The position numbers and the translations under genes were made by a program. Below, one piece after another: positions 23,215 through 35,449 of a stretch of 64,000 bases of DNA. The notes beneath the pieces are model-generated. The model worked only from the letters and a program-made list of their open reading frames with translations, searched no databases and was not told the origin of the DNA. The first letter of the stretch is position 1. The number at the start of each line of letters is the position of its first letter. Origin of the DNA: Rotaria socialis (Eukaryota; Rotifera; Eurotatoria; Philodinida; Philodinidae); assembly GCA_905331475.1 (NCBI GenBank), contig CAJNYU010001736.1:1-64000 (forward strand), in the 5' to 3' direction.

Positions 23215-25093
23215 GACTTTTTTTTCTAATCTAGAAAATGACTAAAAGAAGCATTAGCTTTTAACAGTAGAAATCTGATTGATTGTGATAACCGGAAATT
23301 CTTACATATTTCTTATTCCGTCTAATGACCATAACGATAAAAAATTATGCTCATTCTGTCGTTATTTCTATGTCGAATATTATAATGATCCATCATCTAA
23401 ATGGTAAATACTTTTTGCTTCATGTTCTTACCGATAAGTATTAGAATCAAGCAGACGTATGATAATTGGCTGTTGTATAATTTATTTTTAATATGAAACT
23501 TTCTACTTTCATCATTTCGCTTAGTGCAGATTGACAGAAACTCTCTCATTTCTTTCTTTTTTATGTGCCGGATATGTGCTCTTACTCACGTATGCTGTCA
23601 TTAAAAGAGAATGTGGAAAAATAGCTTTATCAGCATATCCACATTCTTTTCACTGACTGCCTTTTGAATTTTATTTGGTTCACTAAGTTTTCTCTAGATT
23701 ATGCATCCTATATAGGAGAAAGTATAAATTTAGTTCAAATAAGCGAATGATGACTTTCTTTGTTGTGTTGCTTCTTTATGTATTATAAAATATCGTCATA
23801 GCAGAAGAGCAGAATATAAGCATCTATTCAATTGAATTTAAAAGATCGAGTAAGTGAACAAAAGAAACAGAGAGAAAGAAAGAGCAAATCAGCCATCTAT
23901 ACTTTAGTGGCACATAGCGTTCTGCTCTGATATAAAAAAATTTCAATTTGTCGATATGTTGATATTGTCCGTATGCTACTGTTCTATATAATTTGTTTTT
24001 CTTTTCAACTGTTCATAGAATTAGTAAAACATACAGAAGAAAGCAGACGCACTTGGCTGCTTGTCTTCATCTCTAGTTACAGTGGATAGCGACATGAACA
24101 GCAGGAATAGATTAGAATACAAAATAAGAGATTGATTAATCGTTTGATGGCACCGAATGCTACCTCATTCATTCTCTCCCCCCTCCCACCTAATGGATAA
24201 TTGAAGAGCGAGAGAAAAGTAACAATGTCTTTAGGCTATTATACGCACACATACACACAAATAGGCATATTGTAAGTAAAAAACAAAATTCAGTATTAAT
24301 ATTCATAATGATATGTGACTACTGTTGTCAAACCATTATTTTTATCACTAGGAAATGTCATCATTTGAATATAATCATTCAGTTTATGATCATACATTTT
24401 AATATACTTGTTTCATCCAATTGAGTTTCTGTTTCTCCATAGCCGTCTCTTTCTTTTTTCACTCTTCATCTGTTTATATTCGATCGAGTGTTAGAATACG
24501 AAATGAATTAATAAGTGACCAACTAGTACCGGCGACCGTTCAATCATTCACAGACACGTCCGGTTATTATGTGCAGCACAACCAAACACGCGTGAACTTA
24601 ATTGCTGCGATCATCTTCCGTCTAATTCACTTGCATGCAGTACTACATATCCTGTTCGAAATGAAGAATAGACTGATGCTTCTCAAATATACGAAGAATA
24701 TAGATTAATAGCTTTACTAGATGGGAAATACGAACGAGAATAGTCGGGAAAATATAGTGTCTGCGTGAATGTGCATGCATACATATGCACGTTTCATTAA
24801 TTCATTGTACCCTTGCGGCTTGGTGATGCATATGTGTTAAAGAAGAAAACAACACATCTACACTTGATTACTTCTTTGAAGGTTTTTCCTCCTACTCGTT
24901 CTCATCATTATGATTATCTTCTCTGTGAAACTAATATGACAATAACAGGTTTCATCGTTGCCGTCGCCATTCTGTTGATCGACGACAACAGCAATGTCGA
25001 TTAGTTTGCATGTAAGTTATTGAAAACAACAATACACTTGATTGATTTTTTTATTATTCAATAGTATTATTATTATTATTACTTATTAATCAA

Positions 25094-28000
25094 ATGCCTG
25101 CTTGTTGCTCATGGTTAAGTCGGCCATTGTGTTGTCGACGAGAATCACAACACGCATATATCTATTTGTATACCCCAACGATGACCGGTTCATCATCGTC
25201 ATCGTCATCTTCTTCTTCTTGTCATGGTTGTCTTGTTTGTATTCTATTTGGACTTTGCCTGGCCTTAGTTGTTACCCTAGCAGCTGTACTTATGTATCAT
25301 TTAAATAGTACTGATTTCATAAAAACAAAATCTTCTGAAATATGCACAACACATCCATTGACAAGAAAATTGCAATATCCGGATTTCGTTAATACCAAAA
25401 TAGATCTATGTGAAAATTTTCATGCTTTTGTCTGCGACAAATGGACACGACGAGAAGTCATAGAAAATTTCAACGATAAAGATGATTCTGAAGAGCAGTG
25501 GACACGTATGCAAAATGAAATTCATCAGAAGCTTATGGCAAATACAAATGGTCAATCTATACCAAACGAAAGTATGAATTAAAGTTTTTTATTTTTATAA
25601 AAAAGGCTCTCTGCTCATGTTCATCAGATAAACTTTTGAAGAGAAACTATTCAATAGAACTACTGAACAAATGTTAGATGTGAAGATATAACATGTAAAC
25701 TATACATTTATATATGTTTCTAGACGATCACATCATCCCATCTACTTATCGATTATATCAATTATGTGAAAATCAATCACCCTTAATATTACTCTATGAA
25801 CTTGAACGTTATTTTGCTAATCTAAGCCATCAAGAACCATATCAGTCACATTTAACTCTCTTTAATCAAACAAAATTGACAAATAATTCATCAAAATCAT
25901 TGTTTTTTCTTGATCCGAATCCATTTTTTAAAATTCTTCACTCATCATCGAGTTCTTCAATTGTAACTCGAATTCATCATCGTCCATTGCCTTCAGCAAT
26001 ATTTATCTTTTCAAATATAACAATCTTAAATCAAACAGCATTGAAACATTTAAAAAACTTTGATAATGATTATCGGAAATTTTTATCTGAAGAAAATATT
26101 TTAATTAAATCCTATGAACAAGAATATAGTCAAGATTCGTTGATTGTAAAACGAATATTATCTTTTACAAATTATGAACAATGTCTATCATCATCATCAT
26201 CAAATCGAAGTAATGGTTTAGAAAAATTAATTCAATTATTAAATTATTTTCTTCATTCACGTTTACATAAATTTAATACAAAATTAGTTGATCAACAAAT
26301 TCGTATCTTAAATAAAATAACAGATAATCATACACTTGTTGAACGTCTTCAACGTATAAGAACAGACTTAAGAACAATTGAACAAATTGTTCTTATAAAT
26401 AATACAAATACGTCATGTATTCTTAATTTACTGGATGAACTACTTGATAAACGTATGAGATCAAACGAATTGCATTCAATGGTAGATCTCTATCTATCAA
26501 ACAATACAACAGAAGATTTTATTTCAAACGATTGGCCTTATTTATTTATGTTATATGATCGTTTATTAAAGAAAACTCCTTTAGATACTCTAATCAATTT
26601 TGCATTTTTCGATTATTATAGACAATATGTTTATCCATATTATCAATCACATCTTAATCCTATTAATCCTATTAATATTAATCATTATAATGAACATTAT
26701 GCTTATACATATCGAACAAATTATCCGAGTTTGTCGTGCCAAATAAAAACTTGTTTTGATATATTCAATTGTTATCATCCTTCTTTACTTAATCAATTAA
26801 TTGAAATTCATAATCAGGTAGTTATAGACAGATGTAATGAATTTTACTCTATTTTATGCATTCGAATTTCCCAGTGAGAGGCATTTTGTTTTTGATAAAG
26901 TATCGATTTAAAATTTACCTGTTGAAAATAGTGTTACTCATACGGAATAGATTTAATATGAGTTAGGTTTTGACTTGAAAATTAGAAGTTCAATAGTCAA
27001 TGTCTGTTTTTCTATTGATAGAATTATTCTATTCCTATGAGACAGTTTGTAAACCAAACAAACGATCAAAGACGAATTTAATTGACATAACGCTCTCGAT
27101 CATCCAATATGAGAGTAGTAAAAATGCAATTGAGCTAGAATTTCTTCATTAAAAATATTCGATAAGAATATTTATTTTTATCCGACATAAATTATGTATA
27201 CTATAGAAAAAAAGCAATTATTTACGTATTCATCTGTTCGTTTAACGTATTTACAAACACCTTATACAACGGGTGGCATATTGAGAATATTGCTGTTAAT
27301 TTTTCAACTTTTGACTCGAATGTTTCCTTTTTTCTTTCGCAGAGAAGGACCTATAAGATTTTCTATCAATGTCAAGTAAAAGAACTGCGAAGAAAAAAAA
27401 AGATAACTGGAAAACCGGGATACTTCACTCAAATTTAATTCATAGACAATTACTCAGTACCAACTGTTAGACGCACCTGAATTCCTGTTAAATGCATACT
27501 TGAGCTAATTAAGCTAAACTTTTAAGACATGTCTGTAGTAATATTATACTACAAATATATGAAGACCGATAAAACGGTTTAAAGTCATCGGTCAGGTGAT
27601 AGATTTTTTCGTAAGTCACATAAACAGATGTATAGAAATGTTTCTCTAGGCGATTATAAACAACAAGACATTAAGTTGAAACCTTGCTGGATTATACATA
27701 TATACTAGTAGCTCGATGTAGCTTTTCGGTTTTCATAGATAAAAATACTTCTCATCACGTGTTTTTTTATATAGCAAAATGTTTTCGAGTTATTATTTGA
27801 AAAGAAACTAGGTCAAAATTGTAAATTTTGAGATCCATTTACGGCCTTCATTATAGATAATAGGTGTTAAGTAGTAAACTATTATTGTATTGTATAAGGT
27901 CAAATGAAACAATCATTGTGTCGATCAACGTGAAATAACTACGCAGAAAATAAATATATTATTCAGCGTTTTACAATCGATATTCTAATTCAATAAATTA

Positions 28001-28745
28001 ATAATTTTACTTTTAGACATTTCTCGATGATACCAAAACTTTAGTTGAAAATCTAATTAATCGTTTTCGATTATTAACTGATCAATCGGATAATTTATTT
28101 CTTAATGAAAAAAAGCAAATTCTTAATCAATTAAATAAAATTCAAATTCGTATTGGTCATTATTCTTCTCAACCTAATATTTCTCTATCAAATGATTTCT
28201 CATCGTATCTTGAATACGTTCAATTCTATTTAAGAATCCCGTACGATAAACAAGAACATTCATATTATATTGAACCAATTTATTATCCATCAAATCAAAT
28301 ATTATATCTTCCTTTTGGCTTTCTTTCTCTATCAAACACTTCAATTGAATATCATATAATAAAAATTCTATTAAAAGTACTTCGTTTAACTATTCAATCA
28401 AATCCATATAATATTGAATGTTTATTAAAATCATCGGACGATGAACATGATCCAATAAATACAACAAAATTATCTTCAAATGACGAATCTATTGCTTATC
28501 TATTATTACGTTCAAAATTTATAGCCGAACAACGATTAATTCTCGATGAATATTTGTGGCCTTTTACAAATGCTAATTCATTAATGAAAAATTTTCTTAT
28601 TCATTATACAGCTAATCATTATTGTAGAAATTCAAATGGTCATCATGCATATCTAAATAATACTTATCTTATTGATGATGTTCATTTGATTTTTCATTGT
28701 GAACAAGCTAGTTCAATTAGACAATCGAAATGTACCGTCAATTAA
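25094..28745 (+). CDS. M13 (neprilysin-like) type II membrane protein lacking the zinc site
   Basis: A homologue of M13 metallopeptidases (neprilysin/ECE), about 766 residues, the usual family length. Proposed exons 25094-25571, 25724-26817 and 28017-28745 join in phase (2301 nt). A Ser-rich cytoplasmic tail is followed by one membrane segment (residues about 45-68) and an ectodomain with the N-terminal family pattern CENFHAFVCDKW. The third exon shows PIYYPSNQILYLPFGFL, which lines up with the family NAYY...N.I.FPAGIL strand, and ends FHCEQASSIRQSKCTVN, lining up with the FHC...KC.VW C-terminus. Between them the expected HExxH and the downstream zinc-ligand ExxxD are absent, so it should not be a protease. 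Several NxT/NxS glycosylation sites are present. It may serve as a binding or regulatory ectoprotein. Intron 2 is 1.2 kb, far longer than its neighbours. Confidence 0.8.
26818..28016 (+). other. Long intron 2 of the M13-like gene
   Basis: Starts CAG|GTAGTT and ends TTTTAG|ACA. Nothing coding or clearly repetitive was found inside. Confidence 0.6.
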
Positions 28746-28992
28746 CTTTCTTTCTGCCTTTTTTTTTTAAATTTTATGTATTTATTAACAAAATCAACAG
28801 TTTATTACAATAAATTTCGACACAAAGAAAAATATAAAAGAATGTCTTCTCGAATTTTATGTGTTACACACAGATCGAATATGATTAACATTTGAATTCC
28901 AATGAAAGTTGGATGATATGTCAATGCAACATTATATTGTTGAATTGATAGATAATATAACCATCAGCCGTCAAGGCATAGGATGCAATTGT

Positions 28993-29205
28993 TCAAGTTG
29001 TAAGTTTTTCAACTGTATTAAAATCAAGACAATCATCGTCTTTGATTAATGATGTTGCATTTGTTGTTGAGTCCAATGAGAAAAGTATTTCTTCAAATGG
29101 ACGAGAGTTTATGTTCATAGTATTGATAAATGTAACAATGTTCCGAGAGTAAACTACCATTGTCATATTGCGTTGAATTAATGAATTAGTATAATAGATA
29201 AGCAT
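28993..29205 (-). other. Short coding-like frame, uncertain
   Basis: A 70-codon minus-strand frame (MLIYYTNSLIQRNMTMVV at its start, ending FNTVEKLTT) has codon usage similar to nearby genes and sits tail to tail with the M13-like gene. No domain or second exon was identified, so it could be chance. Confidence 0.2.
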
Positions 29206-30061
29206 TACGTATGCTCATGATATAGAGAGCGTTTGTAACTGCGCAGCATCGTGCGCCGAGTACGATTATGTATAATGTGATCTATCCTGTGAAAAAGTGC
29301 ATCGTCGTTGTCCTCTTCATATTCAAAAGAGAAACATGACAAGGAAAACCCCGCAATAGTACTTTGTGCTCTTCTTGTTTTCATGTGACCTATGCGCGAG
29401 ACTGCATGATCGAAGAAAAAAAGCAATTCTGTTACATCTCTTCGTGTACTTTTGACTCGTTTTCTTTTTGTTCTTCGCCGTCGTTACAAAAAAAGCAGCA
29501 CGTGGATAATATTAACTAAAAGGAATTTTTATTTCGATCACGCGGGCGACGTGTGTGAAGTTTTAGTGAACATCGCAATAAAGACTTTGCAACAAAAGTC
29601 ATTTGGATATATATTGCTTCATAATAGATATTATCTAATGTGGAGATTTATTTAAATAAAAACAGAGAGTCAACATTTTATGTCGAATGAATAGTCATAC
29701 AAAAGTATGCAAAAGCAAACGAGTAAAATGTCATCGACGCGAAACGTAAAATTTTCGTAGTGTTCTGTTCATGCAATTAGTCTCAATTTAAATGAGACTT
29801 CATCAATTTACGTAGCATGATACTTTTCAATACCTTGCAAAATAAAAAAGAAAACACTTATGTCTAATCAGTATCTATGAAAAATGAATAATTATAAAAT
29901 TGAACTTGAAGCACAAGCTTCTCTTTTACCTCGAACCAAAACATCAGTTGTCATAAGTACATGTGTATCATTATTATGAAGCTCCTCTTTCATAGTAGCA
30001 TCACGTTCTTATTGTTTCATATCATCGTGCATCGATAAAGTAGTAACATGAGCTTCCCTAG

Positions 30062-30312
30062 TCAACTCTCACTAGAAGAATCCCTAGGGAGTCTCCAGGG
30101 ATTTCGTTCTTTTGCGGGGACTCCCCAGGGAGTTGTCTGGGGAAAATGGATGAAATATCTAATTACTAATAAATTCTTCTTAATTTTTTAAAATTAAAAT
30201 TTTTTTATTTTATTTTAAAAAATCTCATCAATTCTCCCCAGAGAAATCCCACAAATAAAAGTCCCCGGGGATTCACGACAGGGACTCCGCAGGAAGTCTT
30301 CGGGGGAGAGTA
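30062..30312. mobile_element. MITE-like inverted-repeat element
   Basis: The left half (CAACTCTCACTAGAAG, then GGGAGTCTCCAGGGA) is inverted relative to the right half (GGGACTCCGCAGGAAG, CTTCGGGGGAGAGTAG). The centre is almost pure A/T. Termini are imperfect, and no target duplication was clear. Confidence 0.55.
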
Positions 30313-30440
30313 GATTAGGATTCACTTATTTTTTTCTCTCCATTAACCAATTTACTTTACGTTCAGTATTAAAAGAAATTGTTTTATACTTTCAAGTGTT
30401 AACTCATAATGTTCAACTAACATGCGAATAGGATCGGTTA

Positions 30441-30771
30441 CAAGGGGGAAAAGGCGGATTTGGGATTTTGGAATATTAAAAATCCAAAACGTGAATGATG
30501 GAATTTCCATCTGAATTTTTTCCATGTGTAAGTCTCATGATCCTTAGAATATTTTAAAATTTTCAGCGCAAACAGAAATCCAGTTTTTTTGAAAATTCAA
30601 TATTTTAAGAAGGGAACATCTGTTCGAGTTGAAACTTTTAGGATCTTTTATGGATCATGAAACCCAAATATGCGAAGAATTTCAGCTCGTAACTACGTCA
30701 TTCACAGAAGGAAAAACGCTTTTCAATTTATGGGATTTTCAAAATCCCAAAAATCCGCCTTTTCCCCCTTG
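30441..30771. mobile_element. hAT-like MITE (331 bp)
   Basis: Inverted termini CAAGGGGGAAAAGGCGGATT and AATCCGCCTTTTCCCCCTTG flank a 331 bp non-coding element. The immediate flanks ATCGGTTA (30433-30440) and ATCGGTCA (30772-30779) match at 7 of 8 positions and look like an 8 bp target duplication. Confidence 0.8.
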
Positions 30772-31819
30772 ATCGGTCATAAAATTCGATGTGCAAGATG
30801 ATGAAAAACATCATAGATTTGTTCTTTGAAACAAAGATTACGCATTTTTATATGACACGCTCCTAAAACAAGATGCTACGAATTGAGGAATTCGATTCAA
30901 GTAGACTAATTGAATGTTTTTCTTTCTTCATTGTGTATTTCTTTTCTATGATAATAGCAAAATCTACTGTTATACTACGCTAGAATATTCTCTTTGATTA
31001 AATAATAAACGTAAGAAATTTCAGCGTAAAATTTATTTTTCATAATCAAGACCAGACTGCGGTATTTTTTATTTCCACTGAAATAACGCAGAAATTTCGA
31101 AGATAAGATCTTATAATGCACTTCAACTTCTCAAGCATAAGTCAAGACGACAGTACTTCATCATAGGATTTATAAATTTCGCATTATTTTCATATCGTAG
31201 AAATTATCGATTACACATATCATTCATTGTTCCTGGTGTGCTAGTAACACTGCGTTGTCCATTCGAAAGTTTTCTCACATATTTGTTCCATCAATACAAA
31301 CACGAGATTTTAAATTCATCAAATCTCGTCTAGCTAAAACAACATTTTGTATTTCTCTTGTACTAGTATCTAGTCTTTTGTAATACTGATATTGAAAAGA
31401 TAATCGTTTTACTAGTACCTTATTGTACTTGAGCAATGGCATCACGATCATTTATGATCGCCCGAATATTAGGCTGTTGAATAGCTGATCGTTTTTTTTT
31501 CAAAACCAAATCAATAAATACCATGAATAAGATTTTCATTTAAATTCATGGTATTAAATCTTCACTGGTTATGAATTCAATTGAATGTAAATCATAACCG
31601 GTTTCTATATTTTTCTGGATGGTTAGAAAGAGTTGATATTTTTATTGAAATACCGGATATATTTTTCGCGCTGATCGACAATAATCAATTTGTTAAGAAA
31701 TGAAAGACAATTCTCTCGTGTGACATCTACTTTCTTGTGATTGGACCTTGTTGATTTGAAATTATGAGCCAACCAGATGTCAGCTTTCCAATTAAGCATA
31801 CTGTTCATTTTGTTACGAA

Positions 31820-34743
31820 ATGGCTGACAATGACGATCAAGAAAATTTATCAAGTTCCAGTGATGAAGATGATTCAACGACAAGTTCATCAAGCACATCA
31901 ACGGAAGAAGAAGAAGACGACGACGACGACGATGATGATGATGAAGAACAAGTGGAAGAAGAGTCAAATGATAATTTGACAACGTTAACTCCAAAACAAT
32001 CGTATTTATTGCTTGAAACAAAACGAAAAACTCTCGGAAAACGTTTATTAGAATTACGTGATGAATTAAAAGCACAACCACAAGCTGACATTGATATAAA
32101 AAAGCGTTTATTAACTGAAATTAAAAATTTACGTGAAAAATGGATTGCTGTACAAACTCGTTTGACTAATCTTAAAGCAAGACTTAGTCATAGTCCAACA
32201 CCTGAACGTGAAATAATTCAAAAACCACCAATAAAAAAAACAGAAGAGCCTGCTCAACCTGAAGCGAGAGTCATTCCACCACCACGTGTAAGAACAACCT
32301 ATAGTTCATCAAGTCGATCGAGATCTTCATCAAGTGATTCAATGTAATAAATAAATTTTTGAAATGACTTCGTCATTTTTCATTGCATTTTCTTTTATTG
32401 TAGACGATCAAATAAAAAACCTTACCATGATTTAGATGCATTAGATGAAATTGGCGATTCGAAAACTCGTGATATACTATCATCTCGAACTACAACATCC
32501 TATCGAGATCTTATCGATGAATATTCAGCATCGCCAAGTCCACCAGCATCACCAGATCCAGATCAAATTCCTTTAGTGAGTGCGTATTCAAGTCAGTCGA
32601 AAGTATTCAGTGAAAATATTCAAGAACAACAAGAAGAACCGATTGTTGATTCGAAAGAAAAATTCTATAATCAAGCTATTCCATATCCAGTTATTAATGA
32701 TAAACGTGATCTTGAACTCATAAATCGTCAATTAAAAAATCAATTACGTGAATTAGAAGCAAGTAAAAATAATCCATTATATGATCCACAATCAAATCTA
32801 ATGAATTATGAAAGATTAAAAAAACAAAATGAATATATTAATTTAAGAATTCGAATTGAAAAATTAAAAAGAACTAAAGCAAAAACACAGCGTGAAAAAG
32901 AACAAAGTAAAAAACAATTTCACACACTTCTACAAGTATGTTCTATTGAAACAAAATATAAATAAGATAAAAATGACATTTACTTTTCAAAGGAATTTCG
33001 TAAACTTCAACGTTCTATGCGAGCAGCTAATCGAGATTATTCGCATAATCAATTTTTTACAATTAACCCAGAAAATTTTGCTTCATTTATACCTCTACCA
33101 CCATCGCCACCACCACCACCACCACTGCAACCAGAAGTCAACAAACAATATCAACAAGAAGAATTTCAATTGCCACCATATGATTTTAATAAAGTTACGG
33201 GAAAGAAAACTGTTTTCGAATCATCCGATTCCGAAGAAGAAGATGAAGAACGATCGTCGGAACCGCAAGTTCCAGTGTCATTATCTGCCAGTGAACCACG
33301 CGCTGTGCCAGATGGTTTCGATCAAAATCAGCCACCTCCAGTACCAATGCCATCAAGTTCTTCTTCATCAGCTACACTTGATGCAATTAAAACTCGCTTT
33401 GCTAATTTATTAAATGCACCAAGTTCTTCATCATCGCAAATAAATGAACCGACTACAACTACTCAAGTCGTTCATAAGAAAGATGATGATGATGACGACG
33501 ACGATGATGATGATGATAGTCAACCAGTAATTCATGCACAAAGAAATCAAGCTGTATCAGCAAAATTTAATCGAAGACGAAGAAAAGCTAAAAGAAATAA
33601 ACATAAGAAAAAGAATAATAATACACAAGCAACACAACAAACACCAAATGAGAATGAATCAGCAGTTTTCGATCAGGAAGAAGCATGGAAACGCTATGTT
33701 GCCATGCAATTACAATTCAGTTTTTTACAACGGTCAAATCCTATTTTACGTGCATTAACAGCTGAAGCACATAAAAAGTTAGGTATCACTGAAGATGAAG
33801 TTAATGGTAAGTTAGATTTATGATTAATTTCTATTAAATTGAACTTTGAAGTCAACAAAATACTTATGCGTCTTCTGATAGTTTCTTAAATTACGTAGAG
33901 ATGTATTCCTAATTAAGATTTTAAACGAGATTTCTTTTGTTCTTATTTTATTAAGACTTTCAATTCGATGATGAAATGATGGATTATGAAACTGCACTTA
34001 TTTTACAGCAACAACAAGAATTTTTAGCTGCTGCTGCTGCTAATCCATTTAATGTTTTACATAATGCTGCTGTTGGTAGTTCATCATCAAGGCCTAATCT
34101 AGTTGATGTACTATCAAATTTAAATGGTGGTAAAACACCATCATCATCTGAACCTCAGACACCTATGGGATTATTACAAAAATTCTTTCTCGATGCAAAT
34201 AATAATCACAATGCTGAACCTCGTAGAAATCTCAATCTTAACGATTCAGCAATAACTCCACCTACTCCACCATCGCCACGTGATATTTCTCTCGGCAAGA
34301 AAATTGTCAAATCATTAACAAATCAAGATATAAATGCTCTACTTAAACTAAGTGGAAGTGAACATGATGATGATGATGATTACGACGATGATAATAATCC
34401 ATCGCTTGACGGTGATACTGATGATGATACGAATAATTTTTCTATTGATGACGATTCAAATGATATACCTAATGGTAATTATAATAATAATAATAAAGAT
34501 TATGAACAATGGGTACGCCCAACACCAAATTCATCACGGTCAACGCAATCATCTGGTATACACAATAAAAAATTAACTGTGGAAACATTGATATTACCAA
34601 GTTTTAATCGCTGTACACATTTGGGTAAATCAACAAAACGATCGGCTGGCGTGGAACGTATGTTTCCATCGTTTTCAAAACATAATACTGGTCCATCATC
34701 AACACTTAGTGTAATTCTTTACGGATTATCATCAACGCCTTAA
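31820..34743 (+). CDS. Acidic/serine-rich coiled-coil protein of unknown function (tandem copy A)
   Basis: Proposed exons 31820-32343, 32404-32935, 32993-33806 and 33956-34743 join in phase to 2658 nt, about 885 residues. The N-terminus has Ser/Glu and poly-Asp tracts encoded by GAC/GAT runs. Predicted helical, coiled-coil stretches follow (SYLLLETKRKTLGKRLLELR and a long Lys/Glu-rich segment near INRQLKNQLRELEASKN), then a poly-Pro run (PSPPPPPP), a second poly-Asp run, a basic cluster (RRRRKAKRNKHKKKN) and an Asn/Asp-rich C-terminal part. The basic cluster could be a nuclear localisation signal. The motif IPYPVINDKRD before the coiled coil recurs as LPYPVLSDHRD in the next gene, 700 bp downstream on the same strand, suggesting an old tandem duplication. 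No known family is recognised. Confidence 0.75.
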
Positions 34744-35449
34744 AGAATCATGATGTATCGTGTTTTGTTTTGTTCGCGTATTATTGATAAATGTTTTGTT
34801 AACTAATAGATTTTGGTTCTTTTTTCTTTTTTTTGTATCTAAATGTATGTATTGTCAGCTATGTTTCCTTGTTTTTCAGATGTATATCAGCCACGATAGT
34901 GTAATTTTATGATTATCTGATATTACTCACATCAATTAAGTAAGTTTACAGTTAAAAACGAATCATTATTAATTTTCTTTAGATGATTTACTTGAGATCG
35001 TAACAGGTTGTTTTTAACAGAAAGAAAATAGTGAATGATCGAGTGTTGTTAACTAATTCTCCTGAGAAAATTCTTTTAAAATATCAAGGAAATCATCCGA
35101 TTGATAAATCAATTTTGAGTTAAGACCAAATACATTGTGTAGTCTCAAATGATCAATGAATGCTTTGGGGGAAAATGAAGAGCTGAATTTTTGCAGAGTT
35201 GTTTATGTGTACAAAGAGTTTAAAAGGCGAAATTTAAAAAAAAATTAGTTTTCTCTTTTCTCGGAGTTTCCAAAGCTTAAATCGGAACTATATAATTCAC
35301 TTATTCTCGACTGTAAAGCAGTTTCATTAATTGAATGAGTTAAGTTGTTAACAAAACTTGATCGTGTTCTTACCGAAGATTTTTCTCAAAAAATATGAGA
35401 AAGTAAAACTTGAATTATTCATAGAAAATTTGTTCTTTTTGCTTACAGT
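34744..35449. other. Spacer between the two coiled-coil genes
   Basis: AT-rich, no coding signal. Ends with GCTTACAG one base before the start codon of the second gene, an acceptor-like site. Confidence 0.5.

Larger units (their letters stand above)
21344..25093. other. Large intergenic region
   Basis: About 3.7 kb with no recognisable gene. It holds a TGTGGG patch at 21942-21955 and a (TTC)n run at 23187-23214. Short frames near 22776-22982 and 24421-25004 lack family similarity or linked exons. The distal part may include the promoter and 5' UTR of the M13-like gene. Confidence 0.55.
28746..31819. other. Intergenic region with two MITE-like elements
   Basis: No firm gene. The parts of note are a short coding-like frame on the minus strand (28993-29205) and inverted-repeat elements at 30062-30312 and 30441-30771. 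Confidence 0.5.

Noticed and set aside
31623..32091. Minus-strand frames opposite the first coiled-coil gene
   Set aside because: Shadows of Ser/Asp triplet repeats on the other strand.
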